Notes: generated by a model from the letters alone, not told the origin. DNA of 64,000 nucleotides from Litoditis marina (GCA_964036275.1 OZ038434.1:27699511-27763510), one strand, 5' to 3'. Shown: positions 1 through 11,750, counted from the first letter of the stretch. Translations and numbers: made by a program.

Positions 1-792
1 GTTGTTTGACAACTCTGGCCTACTAGCGGGAAAGTTTGACCTAGAATGTTTTCTCACAAATGATTCTTGCTAGTGCAGCTTATTACAAAGAGCCGAGCAG
101 TAATGAACCAACTCGATTACAGTAACTCAGAAATGGGTAGAGAAAACTATTGTTCACTGGGCGTTATTTTTCATTCCAATCAGTCTTTAGTTTATATTTT
201 GTAACTTAACATTAATTTATAGTAAGGTATATATTCATTTTAGTTTGTTTGATTCAAGTCGAATCTATCATATCAGGTATGTGGAGACCAAACATTACAC
301 CCTGGATTCGTTTGCCGTTTACTTCCGATCCACCCAAAACCAAAACCCGTAAATCTTCGAAAAAAGGGCAGATTGCATCGAAAATGCTAAACTATCAGCG
401 CTATATAAGCGGACTCGCAATGAGAAAATTATCATATTCTCAGCTTGTCTTACCATTCTCACAATTTTGCAGAAGTATTCAGATTTTCAGTTTGACAACT
501 CCTAAGAAAACGAAACGTGTCAGTTACTCGAAAAGTACTAACATAAATCTGGATATCACTGTACAAAAAGCTCATTCAACACTTTATCGTTGGCTAAAGT
601 GAACTGACTAATTAAGGACACGATGATATAGAAAAGCAGAGTTGCATTTACCTTTGGCACTTCGAAATTGCATGCTGTTTCCTACAAAAATTGATTCTTC
701 TACGTTCAGCGCTCAACGTATAATGTAGTTTTTGGACCGTATCTTATAAACATATATGTTAGTGAAAACACAGCACATGATATTGAATAAAG
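1..792. other. 5' flank, no gene seen
   Basis: AT-rich spacer upstream of the Gly/Cys-rich peptide gene. The longest open frame (249-602, +) has no recognisable domain, no convincing splice context and a basic, low-information composition, so I do not call it. The last 100 bases presumably hold the promoter of the next gene, but I cannot define an element beyond an AT-rich TATA-like stretch near 740-760. Confidence 0.5.
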
Positions 793-799
793 TTTACAG
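793..799 (+). promoter_or_regulatory. candidate trans-splice acceptor (outron end)
   Basis: The sequence TTTACAG lies 3 bases before the ATG at 803, behind an AT-rich stretch with no upstream donor. That is the usual arrangement for spliced-leader addition in Caenorhabditis. It also supports 803 as the true start. Inference from consensus only. Confidence 0.5.
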
Positions 800-802
800 A
801 AA

Positions 803-1483
803 ATGAGAATCAGCGTTCTGTTCTTCTTCTTTGCCCTCGTCGCTGTGTCCAACGCATGCCTAGATGGACTCCTTGGTGGTGGTTCGATGGGAGGCGGCGG
901 CTGTGGATGGTGCGTTTTCTCTCTATATTTCTCTTTCTGTCATCTTTCCCTGTGGTATTTTTCTTCTTCTCCTATTCCCCCCCCCCTTTCCGTTTTGCTT
1001 CTTTTCTATGTTATGGGAGGTGGCACGTATGATGGAAGGTGGTAGGATTAGAAATCTAGGTACTAGAAAACATCGAATATAGTCGCCATTTTCCCCATAA
1101 AGACGGCAGAGGGTTCAATTGATTGAGCTATGCGGGGCGAGCGGTCGTTGATTGGTTTGACAAATCCTATAGACTATGTTACATAGCGTATCATACGACT
1201 ATTATTTTCTCTAAAACGCGGAGAGTTCGCTATATTTGAAATAATAATCAGTGTGCACATATACAATCATTGTGTTTCTTGTAATACCAATCCGTAGAAA
1301 AAAGAGTGTTATTTTATAATTCTGTTAGTGATTGGTATGATAACAACTGAATAAAACATTTTCAGTGGTGCTCCTCCCGCTCCTCCAGCCTGCGGAGGTG
1401 GTGGTGGTGGTTGTGGTGGCGGTAGCAGCGGTGGCTGTGGAGGTGGATCTTCTGGTGGTGGTGGATGTGGCGGCGGATGTTAA
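803..1483 (+). CDS. short Gly/Cys-rich secreted peptide
   Basis: Two exons, 803-909 and 1366-1483, with phases that agree: exon 1 ends in TG before a GTGCGT donor and exon 2 starts with T after TTTTCAG. The product is 74 residues. Residues 1-18 form a classic signal peptide (MRISVLFFFFALVAVSNA, cleavage expected after Ala). The mature part is almost all Gly, Cys and Ser, with Cys in GGGGCGC- and GGCGGG-type blocks and a short APPAPPAC segment. It is likely a secreted cuticle-associated or antimicrobial-type peptide. Nematodes have several such Gly-rich secreted families, and I cannot assign this one to a named family. The 456-base intron holds a MITE fragment (1078-1171). An AATAAA polyadenylation signal lies at 1757-1762. 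Confidence 0.8.
1078..1171 (+). repeat. MITE family RA, internally deleted copy
   Basis: It starts TATAGTCGCCATTTTCC and ends GGTTTGACAAATCCTATA, like the longer copies at 43918-44276 and 57921-58113. The middle is deleted. It lies inside the intron of the Gly/Cys-rich peptide gene. Confidence 0.7.
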
Positions 1484-1802
1484 AACGCCAGAGATTCACA
1501 AACAATATGTCTGTACATTTGGAAAACATCTCATTTTCATAAATGTTTCTTACCTTTCTGTTGTTCTCCCATTGTTATGGTGTTGCGTAGAATACACCGG
1601 ACGCGAGTATCTCACAAGAATTTATATGAACTGAGTGAAATTCGTTAAGATGGCTGAAATCCAACAGAGCATGAAGATCGATTAGACCGTAGACAATCGT
1701 AATCAGTATGTGTTTCTCAGATTTTCACACTCTCCTGTTGACAATGGGCCAGACCGAATAAAAATAAAGTTGGCTGCTATGACAGAACCTGGGGTAGTTG
1801 GT

Positions 1803-1899
1803 CGTTTTAATTCAGGTACCTAGGCGTATGAATTCCGGGAGTTAGACGTGCGTATACTAAGTCCCGGAATCCATACGCCTAAGTACCTGAATTAAAACG
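1803..1899. repeat. 38-bp inverted repeat (fold-back)
   Basis: Arms 1803-1840 and 1862-1899 are near-perfect reverse complements around a 21-base spacer. The arms begin and end with CGTTTTAATTCAGGTAC. It may be the end of a small fold-back transposon. No coding content. Confidence 0.75.
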
Positions 1900-2124
1900 G
1901 CTATGTCCCGGATTTTCTAAAATGTTCAAACTGACACAACTGATCCACCAATCGAAATACTCCGTTTATGGCATGGTACTGGCAAGTTCGAGGGGTCCCC
2001 AGTGAATTAAAACTTTTCATAAGTGAAATTTTCAAAAAAATTTCCGGAATTTTGTATAACCCCGGAATTGAACCTATGACCCTCATCTTACTACCGCGCG
2101 CACTACCACTAAGCTACCCAGCTG
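1900..2124 (-). mobile_element. tRNA-derived SINE-like element
   Basis: On the minus strand, starting near 2124, there is a pol III A-box-like TAGCTTAGTGG and, 35-40 bases on, a B-box-like GGTTCAATTCC. The spacing is that of a tRNA. The acceptor stem does not pair and the anticodon loop is not canonical, so this is not a working tRNA. An unrelated body runs down to about 1900. The best reading is a SINE with a tRNA head. No clear A-rich tail was found. Confidence 0.5.
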
Positions 2125-2316
2125 ATGGTATTCGATGCTCGCGAACATGCTTCATAGCTGGAGGGCAACTGGCATGCCACGTCTGGTTTGCATATATCTT
2201 TCTGCTTTAACTATGCTGGACCTTCAACTCCAATAGTTTGGTCATTAAACCAGTGTTTTAATATAGTTAGTAAACAAATGAGGCAGAGTCAATTATTCTG
2301 CTGAAGAGAGCTGTTG

Positions 2317-2318
<2 letters not shown>

Positions 2319-2374
<56 letters not shown>

Positions 2375-2483
2375 GGACTATTTCTTTCTCTCTCTCTTTC
2401 TCGTTCTCTCTTTCCCTCTCTCTCTCTCTCGCTTTCTCTCGGACTCTCTCTCTTTCTCTCTTTCTCTCTTCCTCCTCGTCTCT
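2319..2483. repeat. (TC)n microsatellite
   Basis: Long, slightly interrupted TC dinucleotide run. The Arg/Glu-rich (minus) and Ser/Leu-rich (plus) open frames across it are artefacts of the repeat. Confidence 0.95.
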
Positions 2484-3396
2484 CATGCAGAATTTTCAAC
2501 GTTTTCAAACGAGAAGCAGTTTCTTTCATTTTCGAGTTTAGAAGAAGAAATATTTTCTTGAATGAAAAGCCTGATTTTGTTTTTTAGAAGAAACATTGTT
2601 TTCCATATATTCCTGATCATGAAACAAGTTGAACTGTCTGATATGAGATGGAGATGAAACCAAAATACAGTTCGATAAATTGGGGTATTTGGAAATTGGT
2701 ATTGTCTTCTCTGCTTTTTCTAGTACAATCTCTAGAAGTTTTAGATCAATGAATTGAGTCATTCATTGTGAAAGACATCGATAAATTGAATCATTTATGG
2801 TGCAACCCTGAAAAAATGTGACAGCCTGAATATTTGACGAATTACTGTAGAAGGTTATTGACTGGTGAAACAGAGTATACACACCGCTGCGCATGTGAAG
2901 CAACCATTGGAAAATAATTGTACAGGATATACACGTTTGATTGTGCTACCATACCTGATCTTCGATGATTTCAGCCAAACAAAGCCGCACAGGGTGGGTT
3001 GATGAAGTAACAGTATATCAATTTTAGTGGACTTCTGGCATAGTTTTGTTTGACAAAAAATCGTATTGGTACACTAGGTTGTATCCAAATACCTGCAAGG
3101 CAAAGAGTCACTATGTGTTGGTTGGTCCCTTTCGTTCTATATCATTTTCAAACCGCCTGCCAAAGAGTTTTTGTCGCGATCATTATAAACATCACAAAGA
3201 CACACCGCGGGTGATTTTCTGTTACAGATAACTTCAAGACACATTCAGGAACAAGATAAGCATTAATAGAGCTCTCGTCCGTATGAAAAAAAAATCACAA
3301 AGCGAATCCCGGATAGATTTGCATCCCAACTTTTCTTCTTCGTGTTCATCACAACAGATTTTTCATAACATTTGCATACATTTTTGTTTTGATTTT
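2484..3396. other. spacer, nothing called
   Basis: AT-rich intergenic DNA between the microsatellite and the galactosyltransferase-like gene. Short open frames lack domains and splice context. The sequence just before 3403 ends in TTTTTTATCAG, a good trans-splice acceptor for the gene starting at 3410. Confidence 0.5.
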
Positions 3397-3409
3397 TTAT
3401 CAGCGTAGA

Positions 3410-6400
3410 ATGTCAAAGGAACAGAAAACACGTGTGAAGATATTTGTATTTGGTACTATAATTGCTTTTGTACTTATTATAAACTTTTGGCGTGGATTAT
3501 CAGTATTCGACAACAAAACCACGTCAGTTCAGCTTTCTACAAGACAAACGGTTGTTGAAGAACAAAGACAAACTCTCGAATAATGATTAATTACATAATG
3601 TCGCCTTCAAATTACGTGGTTTTGAGGTGTCTGTACCTCAAACACTAAAGAACGTTTAGTTTTTTCTCTGTTGCAAAAGCTTTTTGGACTTCTTACAACA
3701 TCCATCCCACAATAGCCACATATCGACCAGCGTTCGTGCGCAGATGTTATACATATTAAGAGTCTGCCTCGTTGTATAACAGTATCTTACTCGATTCTGT
3801 GAACCGATAAGTAGGTAACTTCAATGAAACACAGCTTTCATAACAATGAACGCGAACGTAGGTTGTATTGGGACTGTATTTTTCTAGGGAATTTTTCTCA
3901 CTTCACGACAACTTAACGATTTTTATGTCCGCTGCCGCACATCGTCTTCCGAAGAACGGCAGTGTTTTCTGTTGGGTTATGACCAGCCCCAAGTACCACT
4001 CAAACAGAGTGAGTTTCGTAAAAACAACCGGTGAATTATTATTTAAAATAACGTGAGTTTGAAATAAGCAGTTGATGGATTATCAAAACAAGATAGGCAA
4101 AATCTCACATCCAGACTGACTCACTATCGCACAAGATTGGCGATATTTCACTAGCTTCTTGATTGAAAATTATTACCCAATGACGTTTATTTCTCAATTT
4201 TCACCTTTTACGCATGATTTGATCAGTTCAAAACAGTTGGTTTTCGAGTTTCAAGTAGGGCTCAACATAAGTTTTTTTCCGAATCCAGTCGAGTTTCGAG
4301 TCTGGAAATCGTTTTTGATTACAGGTTTTGGCCGTTAATGAAACCTGGCTGCCCCGTTGTGATCATGGAGAGTTTTTCTCGACCGAACCAATAGGAGACG
4401 AGTCAATACCGTATTCTACTGTATTCACTAACATGGACGATAGTTGTGAAAAACTCTTCCTGAAAACAAGAAGAGCATTTTATCTCATCTATAATATGTA
4501 TGAACTAGGGTTCGACTGGTATTTCAAGGTTAGTTAATAAAAAGGAGTTTCCTTTTCTTCAAAATGGGGAATTCTCGAAGTTTCTTCACGGTTTAGTGGA
4601 ACCCCTAAGTTATAGGGTTCCACTAAACCGTGAAGAAACTCTCAGAACTCGCTGCGCAAAAAAATGACAACTAATGAGTTTCGACTTACTTGACGAGCAA
4701 ATAACCAAACATATTGTCTGTGTTCTGTATTTGTTGCGTGCCTTATGAGAAGTAATACAACGGCGATCGATTACCTAAGGGGACCGTTTCTCTATAACTC
4801 TGAAAAACCCCTGCAACTTAAAATACCGGACTCGCCAATTTTGTAACTTAAAATACCGGGCTCGCTCGATTTGTAACTAAAAATACCGGAGTCAGCCAGA
4901 CGCCTTGGCGCACGCAGTATGCGCCAGCAGAAAAGATGGACGCAAATATCGACACCGTTGCGAATTTCAACGAAATATTTCAAAGTGTTCAGATTTTTCT
5001 TTGTTTAAATTTGTTTTGTATCTGTATATAGTTCATGTAAATGATTAAAAATTTGTTTTGAACAGCCTAGAAGGTAGTTTCGTTGACCCCAATGTTCTAA
5101 AGTCTTGAATTCGGGTTTTTATTTTTGAAACGTGTTTTCGTCCGAAAATTTTCTATTCAAGAGCGTTATGTTAACTTTATGTTCACTTTTATCAAACGTT
5201 TCCAGTTTTTCTAATATTCGCTGGATGAATTATATTCCTTGGAAATATTCCTCTTGCTTATGTGTGGTGCCTGGCTGAGGAAAGTTTAAATTTGCAGAAA
5301 ATCTATTCCGACATATTTGAAGGTGAGTTAAACTATTTACCCTATCAAAAAAATAGTTCACACCCAGTTTAAAGTTCGTTTTGACATTCTGAAAAAAGTT
5401 GTTTCATGTTTTTTTTCTGAATATACTTATGGGTTGGTTTTGGGAGCAAAGTAATGAGGCTTACCAGTTAAGTTGTTCACTTCATTTAAAGAGGACTCTA
5501 GCTCATAGTTCACAGATTAGTATTATGGCTCAAACAAGTTCGACATGGTAAATTAATAAACAGTTCAGTTTGACCCCATCACTGTTTAGGACCATACCAG
5601 TTTTTAATTAAGAGCCGATATGACTTAAACTTGAATAATTTACAATGTGGAGCTCTTTTCTTGATCAAAAATACATTCGCGTAACTGTTTTAAGCTCTTT
5701 CCTCTTTTCAGCTGTACTTTTTTTGAAAACGGACTCCCTTTTCGCCTTTATCGAGAGATTTTTGTATTTTTAATGCATAAATTTGCTTCAAATTCAGTGG
5801 AAGAACGGGTTTAGTTTTCTAATAATGAGCACACCTCGCGCGTTTTCATGTTATACAAAATGTTTTTCAGTCCGGAATATTCTGCTTATATTCTGTTTAC
5901 TACGATGTGTATATTGTGAGTGGTTGGAGGTTGGACATCGACGTTTTTGATTCAAGAAGTTCAGGTTCAGGTATGTTACTAGAACTTTGAATTATGTTGT
6001 TACTGTTCACGAACATTCGGTTTGAAGTTACTTTCTTCCGGTGAATTTCTTTGCGCACCCAATTAGCCCGAACCAGGTGGTTCGTCTTCGTCCCAGCCCG
6101 AACCCGGACTGTTTTCTTTTCACTTCCTTTGTCCTTCTTGAAAGCATTAAGTGACGAAAAACACTTGTATATTAACTTGCTATTGTTGAGCTCTGGCACA
6201 ACCCTCATTAAATTCTCCAAAATTAAAGGAAAAAGCAGAAAAACGGGCTCCGTTTTCGGTCTACTTCCAAGTATGTCTCTGTTTTCGATTGAAAAACATC
6301 GATTTGTCCATTAAATTCGACAACCAGATGTCTTTCAAAGATTATTTCTTCGAATTTGGCAGTCGAACTCACTTGTGTGAGCCATTAGAAATGAAAGAAG

Positions 6401-9400
6401 AAATTTACGTGAAAATAGTCACTGAGACCTTTTCTATAAAAATGTTTTGGATTGCAGATTTGGTTTTTACAAATTACTACAATGAAATTTTCTTCGAAAT
6501 GATCGATTTTGATTGAAAACGTTATGAATTTCATTTAGATTGGCTATAACCTTCGAATCGTAGACTTGTGGTACATGATGCAATTATACTTACATATTGG
6601 TTCGAGTCAGAAGAACTGAAACTGATTCAGGTTTGTTCTCTTTCCTTTAGTTTTCTTGATTTGAAGGAAGTAGAAATCAAGTGGTTGTTGCGAATAGCCT
6701 ACAGTATAACTGTCCGAATATGTCTGCATCTGATAACTTGGATTTCATTGGCAAATTTCTTCCCGAACCGACTCTTTCCGAACCAAAACGGAATCGATTC
6801 TTCCCGAACCAGTTCGTTCGGTATAGAACAGAACCGTTTGCGTATTGAAACCGAACCAACGCTACACAGTCGACCAATTTCAGCATTAATTACATGAATT
6901 GGTTCGGTTCCAACTTTGTTGGCCCAAAATTGGTTCGCTTCTAGAACGAACCAACGGGTTCGCGAAGAATCGGTTTGGTTTTGGTTTGGGAAGAGTCGGT
7001 TCGGGAAGGAATTCATCGATTTCATTACGAGTTATGGGCAAACCCTGTAGTAAACACGTAGTAAACATCAGTAAGTCGTGCCCGCTTGCCAAAAGTAACT
7101 CTTTCAATGATTGAATGGTTCACATACAACATACATGTAACAGTGATTTTCTGTGCAAAATGGGCGAATTTTCATGACATTAGCGGAAAGCCAGCCCGTT
7201 TTTGGAATTTTTTTGCTGGCTTTGCGTACAACTTTTAACTAATGTAAAACTGATGACTGCACGCTCTTGTAGTTACAAATACGCAAAATCACATTGCACT
7301 TTCCAGATAATTGCCAGATCTCGCTTGAAACTATCACCTCTAAAGGCTTTGTACGATAGTGAAATTATTCATCAAAAAAGAAAAACTTGGGATTTTTCAA
7401 GCTAAAAATTTTTAGCTTCAGAACAAAGTTAAAGTGATTACGAAACTTTATGTACATTCTTCTTTTTCAAGGACATAAAAGCAGTCTCGACAACATTTCG
7501 CGGTATGGTATTGATGTCATCCATCATGTGTTCTACTAATTTCTGTGTTTTTTCATAAATTGATCGCCTTTGCTATGGATCATAATCCATTAGATTCAAG
7601 ATCTAGAATGATCTCGATTTAAGAGATAATATTCTCTTCAATAACTGTCTTCATCTTAAACTACTGTCATATAACAAAAACCAAGTTCTCAACCGTCTCT
7701 ACGGGTATTTTTTCTACAGTTCTTATCGAATTTTAACGGGTATTAAAGTTAGCCGCATTTATTGTTCTCGTTTGCTAACCGTGTTCTAGGTCTTTTCTTT
7801 CTCTTTTGTGAATTTGTGCTTGAAGATTTTTGATTTTTATCCGGTGTATAGTATTAGTTTTGCGGTTTTTATGATGTGTTTTTTTATAATATTACATTGA
7901 ATAAATATTTATTCCTAAAATGTGTTGTTTTATATTCTGAAACAAGTTTAGAGAGGATTATTTTCGGTTTTGGTTTGCCCGGGTATTTTTTTTACTTGCC
8001 AACGACCCCGGTATTTTAAGTTACAGCAGGCACCCGGCGCGCGCCAGCCTGTACAGCTTAAAATACCGAAGAAGATGCAGGCTTAAATACTGGTGTCGAA
8101 TTAGCCTGCATCTTTCCCGGTATTTTAAGTTGCAAGCGTTTTCACAGAATTTGGAACGATTGAAAAAACGAAAACGCAAGATACCAATAGATGGGAGAAA
8201 ATGTCGATAACTAACCCTTCTACGAGCCCAACTATAGAATATAGAGTTTCATGTATCGCCCGGCTTTTGGCCGAATAGTGAAGTCGATTTTAGTACACAC
8301 AATATTGGAAAGTTTGCACCAGATTTGATTGTGTTTTTTTGTTTAAGCAAACATTCTTAACTTGAATCACCCAACTAGAAAGAGGCGGTATATTTGAAGT
8401 GGTGTATTATGAATTATTTGAAGGCTGACGACGACACCTACGTGATCTGGGAAAATCTGGAAGCATACCTAAGAACTCTCGACCCACAGAAACCATACTT
8501 TCTCGGACATACATTCAAATCCCATCTGGTAATTTGTGAGACTGTTCGTAGACACCTGTTCTCTGTCCCAATATGGAGGTGTACTTTGCATCGCACATCT
8601 AATAATATGCGTTCAAATCGAAAAGTCGACTAGAGCTCGTAGAACAAAGTTTGTTAAAAATATTTGGCTGAAAAAAGTCTCATGTTGAAAGTTTTGTGTT
8701 GATGCAAAAATAAAAAACAAACTGCAAAGATGGTCTTTTAGAAAAAGACAGAAAATTAGAAGAGTTCAGGAAATGATGTGGTGTAAATTATAAATCATTG
8801 CTGTTGTGGCCAATTAGTTCCCGAATTGAAAACTCTAACCGATTGTTCCGAGTGTTTCGGTAACAAACCAGTTCCGTACTCGAACCTACACAGAACCGAA
8901 GCAAAGTCGCGTTCTCGACTTATTTTTGGCACTGATCCCTTTCGTTGGTTTCGTCTAATCATTTCCGATACGTTTTGGTCCTGAAATAAACCACGCAGTT
9001 TGGGTTAACACTGGTTCGGGAAAAACCGGTTTGGGAAAAGTCCACCTTGAATGGAGTTTTTTTTCTTTGTATTGAAGTTTTCTCTCAGAAAGATGGTTTC
9101 CAATCAGGCGGGGCCGGCTATATTCTATCCAAAGCTGCGCTGAAACTATTCGTGGAGAAGGCATATTTTGATCAGAACACTTGTTCTTTCGACGTCTTTG
9201 AAGATGTAGCCATCAGCAGGTAGCATAGCCCGACGCATCTTATTCGGGATTTTTGAAATTTTTTGAAATAAAACGTAGAAAACATTGAATTTGCCCATGA
9301 CACAGCGAGTAAATAAACGTACTTATCAGGTGCCTTGCTAACATCGGAATTTTGCCAACGGACACTCGTAATTCAAATGGTCAACATAGATTCAATCCGA

Positions 9401-9811
9401 CCAACTCAACGACGTTGTTCAACCTCAAACAGGACGACGTCAGAAATTACAAATGGCCATGGAGAAGGGTGGGTAACATGTTCATTTGAAGCCAAACCGT
9501 CCTATTATTTTTGTTTGGTGTATTAATGAATGGATTGGAACGAACGATCCGAGGGGCAAAAGCACACATTGTCACGTAGTTGCTGAACACTTTCTCCAAT
9601 TTGTGAACGTTCAAACACAGTTAAATTGGTAATATTGAAATGTGCCATGGCGCGCGAATTTGTGTTCTACGTGATTTGTAGCCAGCGAATATTTCAGCAA
9701 TACGAAGTGTTTGCTCCTGAGATGATAACACTACATCATGTGACTCCGGAGAAGATGAGAGACTATGACATCATGAGATATCGGACTAAGATCGACTATA
9801 GAGGAAACTAA
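3410..9811 (+). CDS. core-1 beta-1,3-galactosyltransferase-like protein (GT31, C1GALT family)
   Basis: Seven phase-consistent exons: 3410-3522, 3888-4008, 4325-4528, 8424-8528, 9089-9219, 9330-9468 and 9698-9811. They encode 308 residues. A type II anchor (IFVFGTIIAFVLIINFW) lies at about residues 11-27. Family landmarks follow in order: GSVFCWVMTSPKYH, VNETWLPRCDHGEFF, FDWYFK joined to ADDDTY (the DxD metal site), KPYFLGH, SGGAGYILSKAAL, FEDVAISRCLANIGI and ITLHHVTPEKM. The known family role is transfer of galactose to O-linked GalNAc in the Golgi. The protein is a little shorter than animal C1GALT1 because its stem is short. Intron 3 is 3.9 kb and carries a transposon. Its acceptor (TATTTGAAG) is atypical, although it restores the conserved FKADDD junction exactly. 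It could be a divergent paralogue with another acceptor specificity. Confidence 0.88.
4579..4640 (+). repeat. perfect 26-bp stem-loop in intron 3
   Basis: Arms 4579-4604 and 4615-4640 are exact reverse complements with a 10-base loop. It sits 50 bases after the exon ending at 4528. It could be a tiny fold-back element or a structured intronic RNA. No known family recognised. Confidence 0.8.
4800..8146 (+). mobile_element. DNA transposon with repeated CCGGTATTTTAAGTT termini, copy 1
   Basis: The ends carry several copies of AACTTAAAATACCGG or its complement (4815-4829, 4845-4859, a variant near 4876; 8008-8022, near 8057, 8117-8131). The outermost parts form an imperfect TIR of the form TGAAAA..TGCAACTTAAAATACCGG. 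Both ends match, in reverse order, the ends of the element at 17919-21404. The inside (about 3 kb) has no transposase I can recognise and contains a nested 268-bp hAT-like MITE. It occupies intron 3 of the galactosyltransferase-like gene. Repeated terminal motifs suggest transposase-binding sites. The superfamily is undetermined. Confidence 0.7.
6750..7017. mobile_element. hAT-like MITE (GGTTCGG family), copy 1
   Basis: A 268-bp palindrome-like element with TIRs beginning GGCAAATTTCTTCCCGAACC, rich in CGAACC and GGTTCGG blocks. It is flanked by identical GATTTCATT at 6741-6749 and 7018-7026, which gives an 8-9 bp target-site duplication as in hAT elements. A second copy is at 57055-57318. Related fragments lie near 6040-6115 and 8820-9030. 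The frames across it are artefacts. Confidence 0.8.
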
Positions 9812-10246
9812 CTGTTTTTATTTATACCTAAGAGAATTGTTTGTTTATTGAGATCTAGAAAAGCTCAGTTGTTCGCGAATATATAATTATTGTACGGTTA
9901 TTGCTGTTTTTTAACAAAGAGTTGTTGCTGACGAATAATCCTTGTCAAGTTATAAAACAACAAAATCAGTAGTAATGTTGAAAACAAGTGTCAGGAGAGA
10001 GCTATTCAGTGCCGAAAAAAAAATTATTTGAAAGAATAAATAGAGAAAGACAACTTCCGTGTTCTCTTGCTCGAGTTTGGCAATACAGAACGTTTTGAAA
10101 AAAGGTTTCCGATTTTCCCGTAACATCAACGTTTTTTTCGTAAGATCATTGTCTGGTCATTGTCACTTTTCAAAAACAGAGCAAATAGTTTATTGTCGTT
10201 ACATCCGTGCATGGTAGATTTCTCATCTCTCTATCAAATTGACAGC
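9812..10246. other. convergent intergenic spacer
   Basis: Short AT-rich gap between the stop of the + galactosyltransferase-like gene (9811) and the stop of the - glycosyltransferase-like gene (10247). It must hold the 3' UTRs of both. No repeat or ORF of note. Confidence 0.6.
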
Positions 10247-11301
10247 CTAACCGATGGTTGACCTAGAAGCAACGTTTTGCCACATTTGAATTCGCTCAGT
10301 CCAGTAATTCCTGAAGATTTTGGAATAGTTCCATGCTTGTCTAGACATTCTCATTTCAGCTTCTTGCAACATAGATGTGGTGAGCTGAAATACTCTTCAT
10401 GAGGCATTCGAAATAATCGGTATAATGGTGCGAGCAGTAGAAGAATTTATAGTACAATACTGCTACAAGTGCTGTCCAATGACAAAATAAGCCACCTCCC
10501 AAAATTAGTTAGCGAAACAAAACCTCCTAATTGGCCCTAAGGTCCCATTAATGTAGTGGACACATTGTCCAAACGTGGCCAAACTGGATTTCAAATTACT
10601 GTTTTTATAGTTTTTCAGATTTTTGGCAATACTTTCATTTGTTCAATTCTACAATTAACCAAGTGACCAACTCTTTCTTAGTGACCTCTTTCCCAGGTTG
10701 GCTTAGAAAATAACAACATGTTTGTTACTAAAAAAACCGGTTAGATTTTCCCGTATATTCCGGATCAATGAGGAAGAAACGTGTACATTAAAAAATGAAT
10801 CCACAAGTAGCACTCTCTCGCCGTCGTACAGTTTGTCGATCGGACTTCGTTCGACTATGGGAATGGCACCCATGAGAATGGACTCCCAACTGTAAATATA
10901 GTTGAAACACAGCCAATAAAAATACGGAGCATAAAACAAGAGACTTGTAGATAAATGTGCAATGAGTCAAACTGCTGAATACCAATGTGCTTTGCTGCTC
11001 CTGACCAGTATTCGACTTATGTTCATCTGTGTTTCAGAAACTACCTATTAACCTGGTTAATAGTTCAGTAACTAGTTTCGAGCATATTTACCAGACTTTC
11101 ATGAAGAAAATCGGTTTGTCAGATTTAAAGCACTTGCACATCGTAGTCATACTATAAAGATTTGAAGCATAGTTGGATTACCCACACATACACCATTTCA
11201 CTCACGTGCGATGACAATCGTATCCGTGCCCTCTTGGAGATAGCACGAACTTAGTTTTCGAAATCGATTGGAGATAATCATACCAAGAAGTGCGTGAGGT
11301 T
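10247..11301 (-). CDS. glycosyltransferase-like protein (SPRGxGxDCHRxWE family), 3' exons
   Basis: Three phase-consistent exons on the minus strand: 11301-11206, 10889-10787 and 10384-10247. They encode FVLSPRGHGYDCHRT joined to WESILMGAIPIVERSP, then LYDGERVLLVDSF, and a C-terminal helical tail ending at TAG. The motif SPRGxGxDCHRxWE followed by a GxIPIV loop is typical of exostosin-like and related GT-B glycosyltransferase C-termini, where it lines the nucleotide-sugar site. I infer a Golgi or secretory glycosyltransferase. The 5' part is unresolved: sequence upstream of 11301 shows stops in the expected phase, and an LTR insertion begins at 11543. The gene may therefore be truncated or may continue beyond 23.1 kb. 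An alternative model reads through 11301 with a PVPDGNAFRTSRTSWYDYL segment. Confidence 0.65.
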
Positions 11302-11542
11302 CTGAATGCATTACCATCAGGCACAGGAAGGCGGAATGGAACAAAACCAATATCACAAAAATACGTTATAGGCTCTTGTTATAGATGAGGTATAGTTCGC
11401 ACATTCGCCAATTGGACTTGGGCAGCTTGCCAATGAAATTTCAAGAGAGTGTTTGAACATGTTGAATAACTTCAAAACAATGGAAGTTCATGTAAAGCGT
11501 TCTTCCCCTTAGTTATAATTCGTATTCAGAAATACTTCCTGT
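11294..11542. repeat. host segment S, copy 1 (direct repeat flanking the LTR zone)
   Basis: About 249 bp that are about 95% identical, by eye, to 23120-23372 in the same orientation. It ends exactly where the LTR begins at 11543. It belongs to the 5' side of the glycosyltransferase-like gene on the minus strand. Confidence 0.85.
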
Positions 11543-11750
11543 TGTATCCTTAGATCACTAGGATGAACACTAATAACATTACAGATATCAACACAGAAGT
11601 TATACCTGTAGAACAGAGGAGACGGGAGAGAGAGAACCGGTTTATTACCAGGCGAGACGATACAATGCTCAAACAGGCAACAATATGGCACAGTCACTTC
11701 TCACGTGAACGCGCACTATGCTAATGAACTATAGTTCGTTTCAACCATCG

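Noticed and set aside
249..602. 117-codon plus-strand ORF
   Set aside because: No domain, no splice or trans-splice context, and composition like random AT-rich DNA.
910..1045. Read-through ORFs beyond the first exon of the Gly/Cys-rich peptide
   Set aside because: A GTGCGT donor at 910 and a TTTTCAG acceptor at 1365 restore an uninterrupted Gly/Cys pattern; the read-through gives unrelated Phe/Ser sequence.
2056..2124. Functional tRNA gene on the minus strand
   Set aside because: Anticodon loop lacks the expected U33 and the acceptor stem does not close; better explained as a SINE head.
2289..2541. Arg/Glu-rich and Ser/Leu-rich ORFs
   Set aside because: Direct translations of the (TC)n microsatellite.
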